Positions 51,080 to 60,180 of a stretch of 64,000 nucleotides of DNA are shown here, in pieces. The notes under the pieces were generated by a model. The model ran no database searches and was not told the origin of the DNA. It was given only the letters and a program-made list of their open reading frames with translations. The stretch is from positions 3,844,001 to 3,908,000 of the forward strand of contig NZ_JAGINU010000001.1 in the NCBI RefSeq assembly GCF_017876315.1, written 5' to 3'. The position numbers were made by a program, and so were the translations under genes. The first letter of the stretch is position 1. Each line of letters begins with the position of its first letter. The DNA is from Pseudonocardia parietis. Its GTDB lineage: Bacteria > Actinomycetota > Actinomycetes > Mycobacteriales > Pseudonocardiaceae.

Positions 51080-51949
51080 ATGGCACGTTCCACTCCCCAG
51101 CGCGAATCAGTCGCTCGTGCGCCGCTGGCGCTGCGACTCGCGGTCAGCACCGCAGGAACGCTGGTCGTCTGGCTCGGTGTGACCCAGCTGAGCACCGCGC
51201 TGTGGGGCGCCGAGATGTCGCTGCAGAAGCACATCACCAACGCCGTCGGCACTGTCGCTCTTGCGGTGCCGCTGGTCCTCGTACTGTGCCGGTACGTGGA
51301 CCGCCGCCCGGTATCCTCTCTAGGGCTCCACGGTGGGAGGCGGGCATGGCGAGACGTTCTTTACGGCGCCCTGACCTGGCTGGTTCCGGCCGCTATCGGA
51401 TTAGCCGTGGGGCTTTCGTTCGGATGGCTGGAGATCCGGCTCGAGTCCTCGGTCGCTGAACTCGTCGGCGCCGTCCTCCTACTCGTCCTGCTCGTGTTCA
51501 CCTACGAGGCGTTCCCCGAAGAGCTCATCTTCCGTGGCTACGTCTACCGGAACCTCACCACGGTCACCGCTCCGTGGATCGCCGTCGTGGTCCAGGCACT
51601 GCTCTTCTCGACCTTCGGCACCACATTGTGGGTCATCAGCAATGGCTGGGGAGTATTCGTGGAGCGCTCGACCCTGTTCTTCGGCATGGCCGTCGTCGCC
51701 GGTTGCGTTCGCCTCATATCAGGCTCGGTCTGGGCGTCCATCGGATTCCACCTGGCATTCCAGGTGGTCATGCAGCTCTTCCTCTTCTCGCATTATGTGG
51801 ACATCGAGGTCAGCAATGAAGGCGCTTTCACCCTGACCACAGCCGTGGTGGCGTTCTGTGCAGCGACAACCATTGCGGGGATGCTGTGGCGGGGAGCGGT
51901 CAACTGGACCGCGCCGGACCCCGATCTCGCCGGACACACGGCCACGTAG
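51080..51949 (+). CDS. CPBP-family intramembrane protease (CAAX protease/Abi-like)
   Basis: A 289-residue membrane protein with about eight spans. The family motif E-E-x-x-x-R is in F-P-E-E-L-I-F-R-G-Y, a second conserved region is F-S-T-F-G-T, and the last histidine is in G-F-H-L-A-F-Q. Members are putative glutamate-type intramembrane proteases. Base use is visibly less GC-rich than the flanking genes (codons such as CAT, AAT and ATA appear), hinting at later acquisition. TAGTCT at 51067-51072 would put transcription at or next to the ATG, so the mRNA may be leaderless. Confidence 0.82.
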   Translation: MARSTPQRESVARAPLALRLAVSTAGTLVVWLGVTQLSTALWGAEMSLQKHITNAVGTVALAVPLVLVLCRYVDRRPVSSLGLHGGRRAWRDVLYGALTWLVPAAIGLAVGLSFGWLEIRLESSVAELVGAVLLLVLLVFTYEAFPEELIFRGYVYRNLTTVTAPWIAVVVQALLFSTFGTTLWVISNGWGVFVERSTLFFGMAVVAGCVRLISGSVWASIGFHLAFQVVMQLFLFSHYVDIEVSNEGAFTLTTAVVAFCAATTIAGMLWRGAVNWTAPDPDLAGHTAT

Positions 51950-51970
51950 AACGGTGATGGCGGCCGTTGC

Positions 51971-53365
51971 TCAGGACCGGCCGGAATCGGCGTCCCCGGT
52001 GGGCGGTGGTTCGTCGGCCCGATCGGTGGGCCGGTCCGGCGGAGCGGCGTCGCCGGACCGGGCCGGGGTGATGTGGACACGGGCGATGCGGTGGCCGTCG
52101 GTGGCCGCGACGGTGAAGCGGTGGTCGAGGGCGTCGAGGGTGTCGCCGTCGGTGGGGACGCGGCCCAGCTGGTGCATCACGTACCCGCCCAGGGTGTCGT
52201 AGGGGCCGTCGGGGAGCGCGATCCCGGTCTGTTCCTCGACATCGTCGTGGTGGAGCAGGCCGTCGGCGTCGAACCCGCCGTCGGCGGTCCGCCGGGCGGG
52301 GGTGGCGCTGGGGTCGTACTCGTCGCGGATCTCGCCGACGATCTCCTCGACGAGGTCCTCGACGGTGACGATGCCGTCGGTGCCGCCGTACTCGTCGACG
52401 ACCACGGCGAGGTGACCGCCGCCGCGGCGCATCTCGCCGAGCGTGGCGAGGACGGCCTTGCTGCCCGGCAACGCGGTGATCGGCCGGGCCAGCTCACCCA
52501 CGGTCCACTCGCCGTCAGAGCTGCCGGAACGGCGCCGGTCGGCCGGTCGGCCGCCGTGGTGGGCGGTGAGCAGGTCGCGCACGTGCACCACACCGACGAC
52601 GTCGTCGAGGGTCTCGCCGATGACCGGATAGCGGGAGTGGGGCCGGTCGAGGACCTGGGTGATGGCCTGGTCCAGGGTGGCGTCGGCGCGGAGGAAGTCG
52701 GCTTCGGTGCGGGGCACCATGACCTCGCTCAGCACGCGGTCGGTGGCGGTGAAGGCGTCGGAGAGCAGCCTGCGCTCGTCGGGGGTCAGGGTGTTGGCGG
52801 TCCGGACCATGTCGCGCAGCTCGTCCTCGCTGACCTGGTCGTCGGGGGTGCGCGGGTCGATACCCAGCAGCCGGACCACCGCGTTGGTCGAACGGGACAG
52901 CAGCCAGATCAGCGGCCGGGCCACGGTGGCGAGCCGGTCGAGGGGCCCGGCGGTGGCCTGGGCCACGGCCTCGGGTCGCTGCAGGGCCAGGCGTTTGGGC
53001 ACGAGCTCGCCGACGACCAGCGACAGGTAGGACACCAGCGCGGTGACCAGGACCAGCGCGGCGGTCGAGGCGATCGCCAGGGGCAGCCCCCAGCCGGCCA
53101 GGACCGGCTCGAGGCGCACGGCGATGGTGGCGCCGCCGTAGCTGGAGGCGAAGAACCCGGCGAAGGTGACCCCGATCTGGACCGCGGACAGGAACCGGTT
53201 GGAGTCGCTGCGCAGCCGCGCCACCCGTGCCCCGCGCCGGCTGCGTTCGGCCATCGCCGACACCTGCCCGGCCCGCAGGGTGACCAGCGCGATCTCGGCG
53301 GCGGCGAAGAAGCCCCCGAAGAGCACGAACAGCAGCACCAGGGCCAGGTTCAGCGCGACGTCCAC
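51971..53365 (-). CDS. CNNM/CorC-HlyC family membrane protein with CBS domains
   Basis: A 464-residue 'hemolysin family' protein. The N-terminal CNNM (DUF21) domain has three to four helices (F-F-A-A-A-E-I-A-L-V, then V-S-Y-L-S-L-V-V-G-E-L-V-P-K-R). A CBS pair with P-R-T-E-A-D-F and H-S-R-Y-P-V-I-G-E follows, then D-E-Y-G-G-T-D-G-I-V-T-V-E-D-L-V-E-E-I-V-G-E-I, and the C-terminal CorC/transporter-associated domain. Family members are linked to Mg2+/Co2+ efflux. GTG start with no strong ribosome site. Single gene. Confidence 0.92.
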   Translation of the reverse strand: MDVALNLALVLLFVLFGGFFAAAEIALVTLRAGQVSAMAERSRRGARVARLRSDSNRFLSAVQIGVTFAGFFASSYGGATIAVRLEPVLAGWGLPLAIASTAALVLVTALVSYLSLVVGELVPKRLALQRPEAVAQATAGPLDRLATVARPLIWLLSRSTNAVVRLLGIDPRTPDDQVSEDELRDMVRTANTLTPDERRLLSDAFTATDRVLSEVMVPRTEADFLRADATLDQAITQVLDRPHSRYPVIGETLDDVVGVVHVRDLLTAHHGGRPADRRRSGSSDGEWTVGELARPITALPGSKAVLATLGEMRRGGGHLAVVVDEYGGTDGIVTVEDLVEEIVGEIRDEYDPSATPARRTADGGFDADGLLHHDDVEEQTGIALPDGPYDTLGGYVMHQLGRVPTDGDTLDALDHRFTVAATDGHRIARVHITPARSGDAAPPDRPTDRADEPPPTGDADSGRS

Positions 53366-53448
53366 GCCGCCGATTCTGGCATTACGGGTGTTTTCGGGCT
53401 CCGAGGTGTAGCCGCGAAGAGGGTGAACAGTCGTAGATCAGTGGGGGG

Positions 53449-55173
53449 TCAGTCGGAGCGTAGGTCGCGTCGGCGGTAGGCCAGGACGCCGCCGGCGGCG
53501 GCGAGCAGTGCGACCGCGAGCATGACGGCCGACGCCGCCGGGGTGGGCGCGGTGGCCGGCACCGGCTCCAGGTGCGCGAACGGCGAGACCTGTGCGACCC
53601 ACCGTGGGGCGTCGATGCTGTCGGCCAGCACGTTGAGCAGGAACCCGCCGGCGCCGGGCAGGATGCCGAGCGCGATCACCGCGCGCGGGGACAGGCCGAG
53701 CCCGAGGACCGCGAAACCCAGCCCGAGCAGTGAGATCGGCAGCGTGTTCGCCGCGCCCGCGACGGCGTCGCCGAGTCCGAGGTCGGCGCCGGTCGCGGCG
53801 GCCCCGGCCCACATCGCCACTGCGGCGACCAGGGTGAGCGCGACGGCGGCGCCGGCGGTGACCGCGGCGGTCCCGGTCAGCAGCCGGACCCGGGACAGCG
53901 GCGCGGCGAGCAGCAGCCCCAACCGCCGGGTGGTCTCGTCGTGCGCGAGCGCGGCGATCCGCACCGCGGCGAACGCCCCGACCGGGACCGGGAGCAGCGC
54001 GAACAGCGTGCCGGCGAAGCCCGGCGGGGTAGCGAGGTCGCCGAACCCGGCCCGGGTGGCCAGCCCGGCGAACAGCGGGTTGCGTTGCAGGAAGTCGGTC
54101 AGTGAGACGGCGAGCAGGCCGAGCAGCAGGTAGAAGGCACCCACCCCGATCGCCCACCCGGTCAGCGGCCGCAGCGTGCGGCGCAGCGCGAACCCGTGCG
54201 GCGAGCCGAGCAGCGCGAGCCGGGCGCGACGGGTCCCGGCGCGGGGCACCAGCCCGTCGCCGACGTCGCGGCGCGCGGCCAGTAGTGGGGCCGCCACCAG
54301 CGCCCCGACGGCCGCAGCGGCCAGCACCAGCACGGGTGCGACCCGGTCGGTGTGGAACGGGGCGGCCAGCGCGGTCAGCCCGAACGGCGAGAACCAGCGC
54401 AGCCACCCCAGCGCATCCACCCCGTCGCCGATCATCCGCAGCAACAGCATGCCCAGCAGCACACCGGTCCCCGCGCCGGAAGCCGCGCCACGGGAGCCGG
54501 CCACCTGTGCCGCGACCGCGCCGACCCCGGCGAAGAACGCCCCGGTCAAGGCGAGGCCCGCGGCATGGAGGAGGGCCGGTCCGGCGTTGGCACCGGCCAG
54601 GATCATCGCGACGGCGACCGCGCCACCGGCCGTCAGCAGTGCGGCGGTGAGCACGGCCAGTGCAGTGGCCACCGCGGGCCCGTGGCGCAGCCGACCGGCG
54701 AGCAGCAGCGTCCACCGGCCGGCGTCCTCCTCGCCGCGCAGCAGCCGCGTAGCGGTCAGCAGTGCCCATACCCCGAGCAGCACGCCGAGCGCGGTGCCGG
54801 TGCGCCACACGGTGAACCCGCCGGAGTCGTCCAGGGCGACCGGCTCGCCGAACAGCGTGCGGATCGCCGGGTTGGTGGCCAGCACCTGCAGCGCGGCCGC
54901 ACCGCCGGGGGCCTGGGCCACCACGCTGTCATAGCTCGCCACGACGATCGCCGACATCCCGGCGGCCACCAGGGCCACCACCGCGGCACTGCGGCGGACC
55001 CACCTGGTCGTGAGGCGGGCGACGGCAGCGGTCGGGCGTGGGGCCGGTGCTCCTGCGGCCGCCGGGGCGCGTCCGCCGGTGGGTTCGGTCCCGTCCGCCG
55101 GTGCGCCCGGCCGGACGGTGCTGAGCGAGCCGCGGCGGTCCCCCTGGGGACGGGCCGGGCCGGCGCCGGTCAT
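53449..55173 (-). CDS. ABC transporter permease (large, exporter type)
   Basis: A 574-residue membrane protein with a disordered Pro/Ala-rich N terminus and roughly 12 transmembrane helices in two similar halves, each starting with an R-R/L-T-R-W-type amphipathic stretch. It resembles fused ABC-2-type permeases that export drugs or peptides in actinobacteria. ATG 55173 overlaps the ATPase stop by 4 bp, so the two proteins form one exporter. Substrate unknown. Confidence 0.82.
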   Translation of the reverse strand: MTGAGPARPQGDRRGSLSTVRPGAPADGTEPTGGRAPAAAGAPAPRPTAAVARLTTRWVRRSAAVVALVAAGMSAIVVASYDSVVAQAPGGAAALQVLATNPAIRTLFGEPVALDDSGGFTVWRTGTALGVLLGVWALLTATRLLRGEEDAGRWTLLLAGRLRHGPAVATALAVLTAALLTAGGAVAVAMILAGANAGPALLHAAGLALTGAFFAGVGAVAAQVAGSRGAASGAGTGVLLGMLLLRMIGDGVDALGWLRWFSPFGLTALAAPFHTDRVAPVLVLAAAAVGALVAAPLLAARRDVGDGLVPRAGTRRARLALLGSPHGFALRRTLRPLTGWAIGVGAFYLLLGLLAVSLTDFLQRNPLFAGLATRAGFGDLATPPGFAGTLFALLPVPVGAFAAVRIAALAHDETTRRLGLLLAAPLSRVRLLTGTAAVTAGAAVALTLVAAVAMWAGAAATGADLGLGDAVAGAANTLPISLLGLGFAVLGLGLSPRAVIALGILPGAGGFLLNVLADSIDAPRWVAQVSPFAHLEPVPATAPTPAASAVMLAVALLAAAGGVLAYRRRDLRSD

Positions 55174-56078
55174 CGGACCGGGTCCCCGTAGTAGCCGAGG
55201 AAGATCTCCTCCAGGCTCGGCTCGCGCACCTGCAGGCTGCGGACGTCGGAGCCGGCCAGCGCGTGCAGTGCCGCCGCGGGTGGCCCGGCGAGGGTGAACC
55301 GGATCCGGTCCCGGCCCAACACCTCCACATCGGCCACGCCCGCCACGCCGTCCAGCTGTGGCGCGGGCCCGACGAAGCCCGCCTCGACCTCCGTGCGGTG
55401 CAGCGCACGCAACGCGGTCACGTCGGCGACGTCGACCAGCCGCCCGGCCCGCAGGATGGCCACCCGATCGCAGACCGCATCGACCTCGGCCAGCTGGTGC
55501 GAGCTGAGGAAGACGGTCTGGCCGCGGTCACGGGCCTCCCGCACCGCGGCCCGGAACTCCTGCTCCATCAGCGGGTCCAGCCCGCTGGTCGGTTCGTCCA
55601 GCACCAGCAGCGGGGCGCGGGTGGCGAACGCCGCGACCAGGGCGACCTTCTGCCGGTTGCCCGTCGAGTAGGTGCGCGCCGCCCTGCCGGTGTCCAGCGC
55701 GAAGCGCTCGACGAGCTCCGCACGGTAGGCACGGTCCACACCGGGCCCGACCCGCGCCAGCAGTTCGAGGGTCTCCGCCCCCGTGAGCTGCGGCCACAGC
55801 GCCACATCGGCGGGCACGTACGCGAGCATCGCGTGCGCACGCACCACATCGGTACACGGCACGTCGAAGATCTCCGCCCGGCCCGCGCTGGGGCGGGCCA
55901 GGCCGAGCAGCAGCCGGATGGTGGTGGACTTACCCGCCCCGTTCGGACCGAGGAAGCCGAACACCTGCCCGACGGCGACGGTCAGGTCGAGCGGCTCCAG
56001 CGCGACCACGGCCCCGAAGCGTTTGGAGAGCCCGACGGCGCGGACGGCGGCAGACACGGTGCGATGCTGGCCGGACAC
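55170..56078 (-). CDS. ABC transporter ATP-binding protein (ABC-2/DrrA type)
   Basis: A 302-residue ATPase. Walker A is G-P-N-G-A-G-K-S-T near residue 45, the signature is Y-S-T-G-N-R-Q-K (the S-x-G-x-x-Q/K variant of antibiotic exporters), Walker B is L-L-V-L-D-E-P-T-S-G-L-D-P and the H-loop is S-S-H-Q-L. A C-terminal DrrA-like extension follows. GTG 56078 is chosen for its GGGAG upstream; a GTG seven codons later is possible. Powers the permease encoded immediately downstream. Confidence 0.9.
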   Translation of the reverse strand: MSGQHRTVSAAVRAVGLSKRFGAVVALEPLDLTVAVGQVFGFLGPNGAGKSTTIRLLLGLARPSAGRAEIFDVPCTDVVRAHAMLAYVPADVALWPQLTGAETLELLARVGPGVDRAYRAELVERFALDTGRAARTYSTGNRQKVALVAAFATRAPLLVLDEPTSGLDPLMEQEFRAAVREARDRGQTVFLSSHQLAEVDAVCDRVAILRAGRLVDVADVTALRALHRTEVEAGFVGPAPQLDGVAGVADVEVLGRDRIRFTLAGPPAAALHALAGSDVRSLQVREPSLEEIFLGYYGDPVR

Positions 56079-56200
56079 GGCGAGACTCCCTGGTCGCAGG
56101 ACGAACCGACACGCCGACCAGTCTTCCCGGCTCACCTGTGGCAGAGGGTACTCCGCCCGACCACCACGGACGGGTACTGGTGGGACGACGACGGCGCCGG

Positions 56201-57028
56201 TCAGCCGGTACCGGCCGTGCTCGGACGTGCTGTGGGACGCAGGAGCATCCCGATCGCGATGCCCGCGACGACGAAGGTGATCCCCACCCAGGCGGGGCCT
56301 CCGTCGAGGGTGAGGCTGAGGATGCCGATCGGGACCAGCCACCAGGCCAGGGGAGCGATCAGCGCGGCGACCGACGGCACGGGCCCGGGCGCGGCGCCCT
56401 GTTCCCGCGCGACCCGCGCCCGTGCGATGTCGGGGTACCAGCTGGAGAACTGCAGCGCGACGAGCATCGCGCCGACCTGGATGACCCAGCCCGTCCAGAT
56501 GTTGTTGCTGTCCTGCAGGACGGCATCGCCGTAGAAGCCTGCGACGGCCGAGACCAGGAACGCGGCGGCCCAGGCTCCGGTGATCACGTAGTTGACACGG
56601 AGGAAGGCAGGCAGGTGCCAGTACTGCGGGTCGATCTGCTCGCGGGCGTACTGCAGGGTGAACGGCATCCGCACGAGCATGGATCCGACCGCGACGAGCA
56701 CCAGCGCGATGTTGCTGATCTCCCCGATCCAGGTCTCCAGCCACTGGGTCCATGCGGGGCTGATCAGCAGCACGAGGACGAGCAGCGCGGCGAAGAAGAC
56801 GACGTCGACCACCGCGAGCAGCTTCAGCGAACGCCCGCGGATTCGGTCGGAGACCAGGAACACCACCGACAGTGCGAGGGCGGCCCCCGCCGCCCAGCCC
56901 ATCCGGCCCGGCCCCTCGAAGACGCCCAGCACGATCCACGGGGAGATGCCGGCGAGCGGGCCGTCCAGGACCCGGCCCAGACGGCCCGCGCCGCGTGACG
57001 GCGATGCCGTCGCCGAGCCGCCGGTCAT
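56201..57028 (-). CDS. Multi-span membrane protein of unknown function
   Basis: A 275-residue protein with about seven hydrophobic helices and few charged loops. A conserved-looking loop A-R-E-Q-I-D-P-Q-Y-W lies in the middle and a W-Y-P-D-I-A-R-A-R segment further on. I do not recognise it with certainty; it somewhat resembles uncharacterised actinobacterial integral membrane proteins. ATG 57028 has GGAGAGTGGAG upstream. It lies between the E1/E2 operon and the ABC exporter, with about 120 bp of non-coding DNA before the exporter. Confidence 0.7.
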   Translation of the reverse strand: MTGGSATASPSRGAGRLGRVLDGPLAGISPWIVLGVFEGPGRMGWAAGAALALSVVFLVSDRIRGRSLKLLAVVDVVFFAALLVLVLLISPAWTQWLETWIGEISNIALVLVAVGSMLVRMPFTLQYAREQIDPQYWHLPAFLRVNYVITGAWAAAFLVSAVAGFYGDAVLQDSNNIWTGWVIQVGAMLVALQFSSWYPDIARARVAREQGAAPGPVPSVAALIAPLAWWLVPIGILSLTLDGGPAWVGITFVVAGIAIGMLLRPTARPSTAGTG

Positions 57029-57240
57029 GTCCGCTCCACTCTCCGGAGGTGCGCCTCACCCTGCGCTGTGCGGCCGAGGAGACATCGGGGAGGAACACCG
57101 GTACCGGCGTCCCCTCCAGCCGGCTCCCGAGCGCCTCGGTCCCCGTGGCCTCGCCCGCGCCGCCGCGGTCGTTACGTCCGGCCGATGGCGGAACGTCGTG
57201 GTCGGAGCTCCCCGCACCGGGAGAGGGCCGGCCGCGGCTG

Positions 57241-58101
57241 TCAGCGGGTGAGCTCGGCGGCGGTGACACCGGCGGCCAGCCGCGTCCGCAGATCGCGCAG
57301 CAGCGCCGCCGACTCGCTGCGACCCACGGTCCCGGTGTCGACGGCGAGTGCGAGCCGGATCATCGACCGGACGGCGATGCTCTCGGCGCCGTCGGTCGTC
57401 ACCACGGCGACGGCCCGGTGGACCCGGCCGACGGTCAGCGCCGCCCGCGCCCCGGCCGGTGGCGGCGCCAGCTCCAGGTCGATGTCCTCCGAGCCCGAGT
57501 CGACGACCGCGACGCCCCGGACGGCCGCCCGGTGCGTCGCGGTGTGCAGAGCAGAGGTGTGCAGAGCAGAGGTGTGCTGTGCCGGGGTGTGCAGTGCCGG
57601 GGTGTGCAGGGCCCGGACGAGGCCGCCGAGGCCGAGCGAACCGGCATCGGGGACCTCGCTCCATCCCTCGTCCCCCGACCCGAGCACGGACAGGTGGACC
57701 GGTGCCGAGACGTCGTCGGCGTGCACCCCCGGGCAGCGGCCCAGGCTCCGGACGAGCGCGGCCACGACCAGGGTGAACACGGTCGGCCGCGCGCCCTCGC
57801 GGGTGGCGAGGTCCGCGGCAGCGGTGCCCAGGGCCCGCTCCGGCCCCGTCACGTCGACGTCGGCGACGAGCACGTGGAACGGCCCGGTCGCCGGGTGTCG
57901 CTCCGGTGCTGCGCGCAGGTCGTTCACCTGCGCGGCGCGGACGGCGCCGTCGCGTCCGGGTGCGATGTCGCGCAGGTCCAGCTGCCGGGTACGGGCCAGC
58001 GCCCGGGCGAGCGGGGTCGCCCAGGGACGGCCGTCGGCACGGCGCCCGGTGGGAACCGGGGCGGGCTGTCGAGCGCTGTCGGGTGCCGACGGGGCCCTCA
58101 T
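57241..58101 (-). CDS. Degenerate 2-oxoacid dehydrogenase E2-like protein (no lipoyl domain, catalytic His lost)
   Basis: A 286-residue E2 homologue. Residues about 25-62 resemble the peripheral-subunit-binding domain (A-T-P-L-A-R-A-L-A-R...L-D-L-R-D-I). The rest follows the E2 acyltransferase core. No N-terminal lipoyl domain is present. In the C-terminal active-site stretch, where E2 enzymes have D-H-R-V-V-D-G, this protein reads D-T-G-T-V-G-R, so both the catalytic His and the Asp are missing. An A-L-H-T-P/S minisatellite interrupts it. It cannot be a normal transacylase; it may be a structural E1-binding protein or a decaying gene. ATG 58101 overlaps the E1 stop (ATGA). Last gene of a four-gene operon. 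Confidence 0.75.
   Translation of the reverse strand: MRAPSAPDSARQPAPVPTGRRADGRPWATPLARALARTRQLDLRDIAPGRDGAVRAAQVNDLRAAPERHPATGPFHVLVADVDVTGPERALGTAAADLATREGARPTVFTLVVAALVRSLGRCPGVHADDVSAPVHLSVLGSGDEGWSEVPDAGSLGLGGLVRALHTPALHTPAQHTSALHTSALHTATHRAAVRGVAVVDSGSEDIDLELAPPPAGARAALTVGRVHRAVAVVTTDGAESIAVRSMIRLALAVDTGTVGRSESAALLRDLRTRLAAGVTAAELTR
57541..57612. repeat. 15-bp minisatellite in the E2-like gene
   Basis: Five units of the GGTGTGCAGAGCAGA / GGTGTGCAGTGCCGG type, 15 bp each. On the minus strand they encode A-L-H-T-P and A-L-H-T-S repeats. Multiples of three keep the frame open. Confidence 0.85.
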
Positions 58102-60128
58102 CCGGCGCACACCCGGCGGACGGCGGCCGCGACGGTCTCCCGGTCGGGCAGCCACTCCCGTTCCAGCGAGGGCGCGTAGGGCGCGGGCATCGCCGGTGGC
58201 GCGACGCGCACGACGGGGGCGTCGAGGTGCCAGAAGCCCTCGCCGGCGGCCGTCGCCGCGATCTCCGCGCCGACCCCGAAGTCCTGGACCCCCTCGTGGG
58301 CGACCACCAGGCGGTGCGTCCTGGCCAGCGACGCGAGCACGGTCTCCCGGTCCCACGGCACCACGGTGCGCAGGTCGATGACCTCGGCGTCGACACCGTC
58401 GGCGGCCAGGGCCTCGGCGGCGGCCAGGCACTCGGTCAGCATCCGGGAGTAGGAGACGATCGTGACGTCGGAGCCCGGCCGGACGATCTTCGCCTTCCCC
58501 AGCGGGACCAGATGGTCCTCGGGCGGGCGAGGGCCCTTCCTGCCGTAGGTGAGCCGGTTCTCGACGAAGACGACGGGATTGGGGTCGCGGATCGCGGCGC
58601 GGAGCAGCCCGTAGGTGTCGGCCGGGGTGGACGGCATCACGACGGTGAGCCCGGGGATGTGGGCCAGCAGCGCCTCCAGGCTCTGCGAGTGCTGGCTGCC
58701 CGAGGACTTCCCGGCCCCGAACTGGGTGCGCAGGACCAGCGGCATCCGCGCGGCCCCGCCGGTCATGAACCCGAGCTTGGCCGCCTGGTTGAGCAGCTGG
58801 TCCAGGCAGACGCCGATGAAGTCGAAGTACATGAGCTCGACGACCGGGCGCATGCCGGCCATGGCCGAGCCGACCGCGGTGCCGACGATCGCCGTCTCCG
58901 AGATCGGGGTGTCGCGCACCCGCCCGGGGTAGGCGTCGGCGAGGCCGCGGGTCAGCGCGAACACCCCGCCGCCGGCCGCGACGTCGATGCCGGCGACGAA
59001 CACGTCCGGGTCGGTGGCGAGCTCGTGGTCGAGCGCGGTCCGCACCGCGTCCATCGTGCGGAACACCTCGCCGCTCGCCTCGGCGGGCTCCGGGACGTCC
59101 GCGCGGGGCGCGGTGACGTAGTCCGTCAACGTCTGCGGCGCGGGCTCGGACGCCGCGCGGGCCGAAGCAATGGCGTCCGCGATCTCGGTCTCGATCTCGG
59201 CGTCGATGGCGTCGATGGCGTCGATCGCGTCGGGCGCGCCGAGCGCGTCCGGCCCGGAGCCCGGCACGCCCGCCGCGGCCAGCGCCGTGCGGGCGACGAG
59301 CAGCGGGTCGCGCTCCTTCGCGCCGGTCACCTCGTCCGCGGTGCGGTAGCGCTCCGGGTCCCCCTCGTAGTGGCCGTGCCACCGGTAGGTCTCCGCCTCG
59401 ACGAGGACCGGGCCACCGCCGGTGCGCCGGCCGGCGATCACCCCGGCCATCAGGTCCGCGACGGCCACGACGTCGTTGCCGTCGACGTGCTCGTAGCCGA
59501 TCCCGTAGCCCGCGGCGCGCGCGGACAGCGGCGCGCGGTGCTGGGCGGCGGCGGGGGAGAACTCCGCGTAGTGGTTGTTCTCGCAGAAGAACACGACGGG
59601 CAGGTCCCACACCGCCGCGAGGTTCACGGCCTCGTGGAACATCCCCTGGGCGACGGCGCCGTCGCCGAAGAAGGCGACGACGACACCGCCGGTCTCGCGC
59701 AGCTGGGCCGCGGTGGCGGCGCCGACCGCGATCGGCAGGCCGGCGCCGACGATGCCGTTGGCGCCGTAGATGCCCAGTGACGGGTCGGCGATGTGCATCG
59801 AGCCGCCGCGGCCCCGGCAGGTGCCCGTCTCCTTGCCCATGAGCTCGGCGAACATCGACGCCGTGTCGAGGCCCTTGGCGAGGCAGTGACCGTGCCCGCG
59901 GTGGGTCGAGGTGATGCCGTCGCGCTCGTCGAGATGCCAGCAGGCCCCGACGGCGGTGGCCTCCTGCCCGATGGACAGGTGCAGGAAGCCGGGGATCTCG
60001 GTCTTCTTGTACAGATCCGACGCGTGCTGCTCGAACCGGCGGATGCGGCGCATCCGCCGGTACATCTCGGACAGGTCGTCCACGCTCACGGCGGTGCCGG
60101 CGCGGGCCGGTGCCTCTGCTGCTGTCAC
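58098..60128 (-). CDS. Fused E1 alpha-beta 2-oxoacid (or acetoin-type) dehydrogenase
   Basis: A 676-residue ThDP dehydrogenase with alpha (residues about 1-330) and beta (about 355-676) chains in one polypeptide. The alpha half has T-H-R-G-H-G-H, the ThDP motif G-D-G-A-V-A-Q-G...E-N-N-H-Y and R-W-H-G-H-Y-E-G-D. The beta half has S-E-T-A-I-V-G, R-P-V-V-E-L-M-Y-F-D-F and G-S-Q-H-S-Q-S. The linker holds a D-A-I-D-A-I-D-A-I-D repeat. The alpha part is closest in style to acetoin/pyruvate E1 enzymes. GTG 60128 is preceded by AAGGA. It follows an SDR and an acyl-CoA synthetase in one operon. No E3 is present here and the E2 partner is degenerate. Confidence 0.85.
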   Translation of the reverse strand: MTAAEAPARAGTAVSVDDLSEMYRRMRRIRRFEQHASDLYKKTEIPGFLHLSIGQEATAVGACWHLDERDGITSTHRGHGHCLAKGLDTASMFAELMGKETGTCRGRGGSMHIADPSLGIYGANGIVGAGLPIAVGAATAAQLRETGGVVVAFFGDGAVAQGMFHEAVNLAAVWDLPVVFFCENNHYAEFSPAAAQHRAPLSARAAGYGIGYEHVDGNDVVAVADLMAGVIAGRRTGGGPVLVEAETYRWHGHYEGDPERYRTADEVTGAKERDPLLVARTALAAAGVPGSGPDALGAPDAIDAIDAIDAEIETEIADAIASARAASEPAPQTLTDYVTAPRADVPEPAEASGEVFRTMDAVRTALDHELATDPDVFVAGIDVAAGGGVFALTRGLADAYPGRVRDTPISETAIVGTAVGSAMAGMRPVVELMYFDFIGVCLDQLLNQAAKLGFMTGGAARMPLVLRTQFGAGKSSGSQHSQSLEALLAHIPGLTVVMPSTPADTYGLLRAAIRDPNPVVFVENRLTYGRKGPRPPEDHLVPLGKAKIVRPGSDVTIVSYSRMLTECLAAAEALAADGVDAEVIDLRTVVPWDRETVLASLARTHRLVVAHEGVQDFGVGAEIAATAAGEGFWHLDAPVVRVAPPAMPAPYAPSLEREWLPDRETVAAAVRRVCAG
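59200..59232. repeat. 9-bp tandem repeat in the E1 linker
   Basis: Three to four GCGTCGATG-type units. On the minus strand they encode a D-A-I triplet repeat between the alpha and beta halves. Confidence 0.7.
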
Positions 60129-60180
60129 GTCCGTCCTTCCTGGATCGCCGGGTGCGGTGCCGGGTGTGTCACGTGCGGTG

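Noticed and set aside
55170..57269. 699-codon reading of the ABC ATPase gene
   Set aside because: The upstream part is non-homologous and overlaps the 275-residue membrane protein gene; the GTG at 56078 with GGGAG gives the normal ATPase length.
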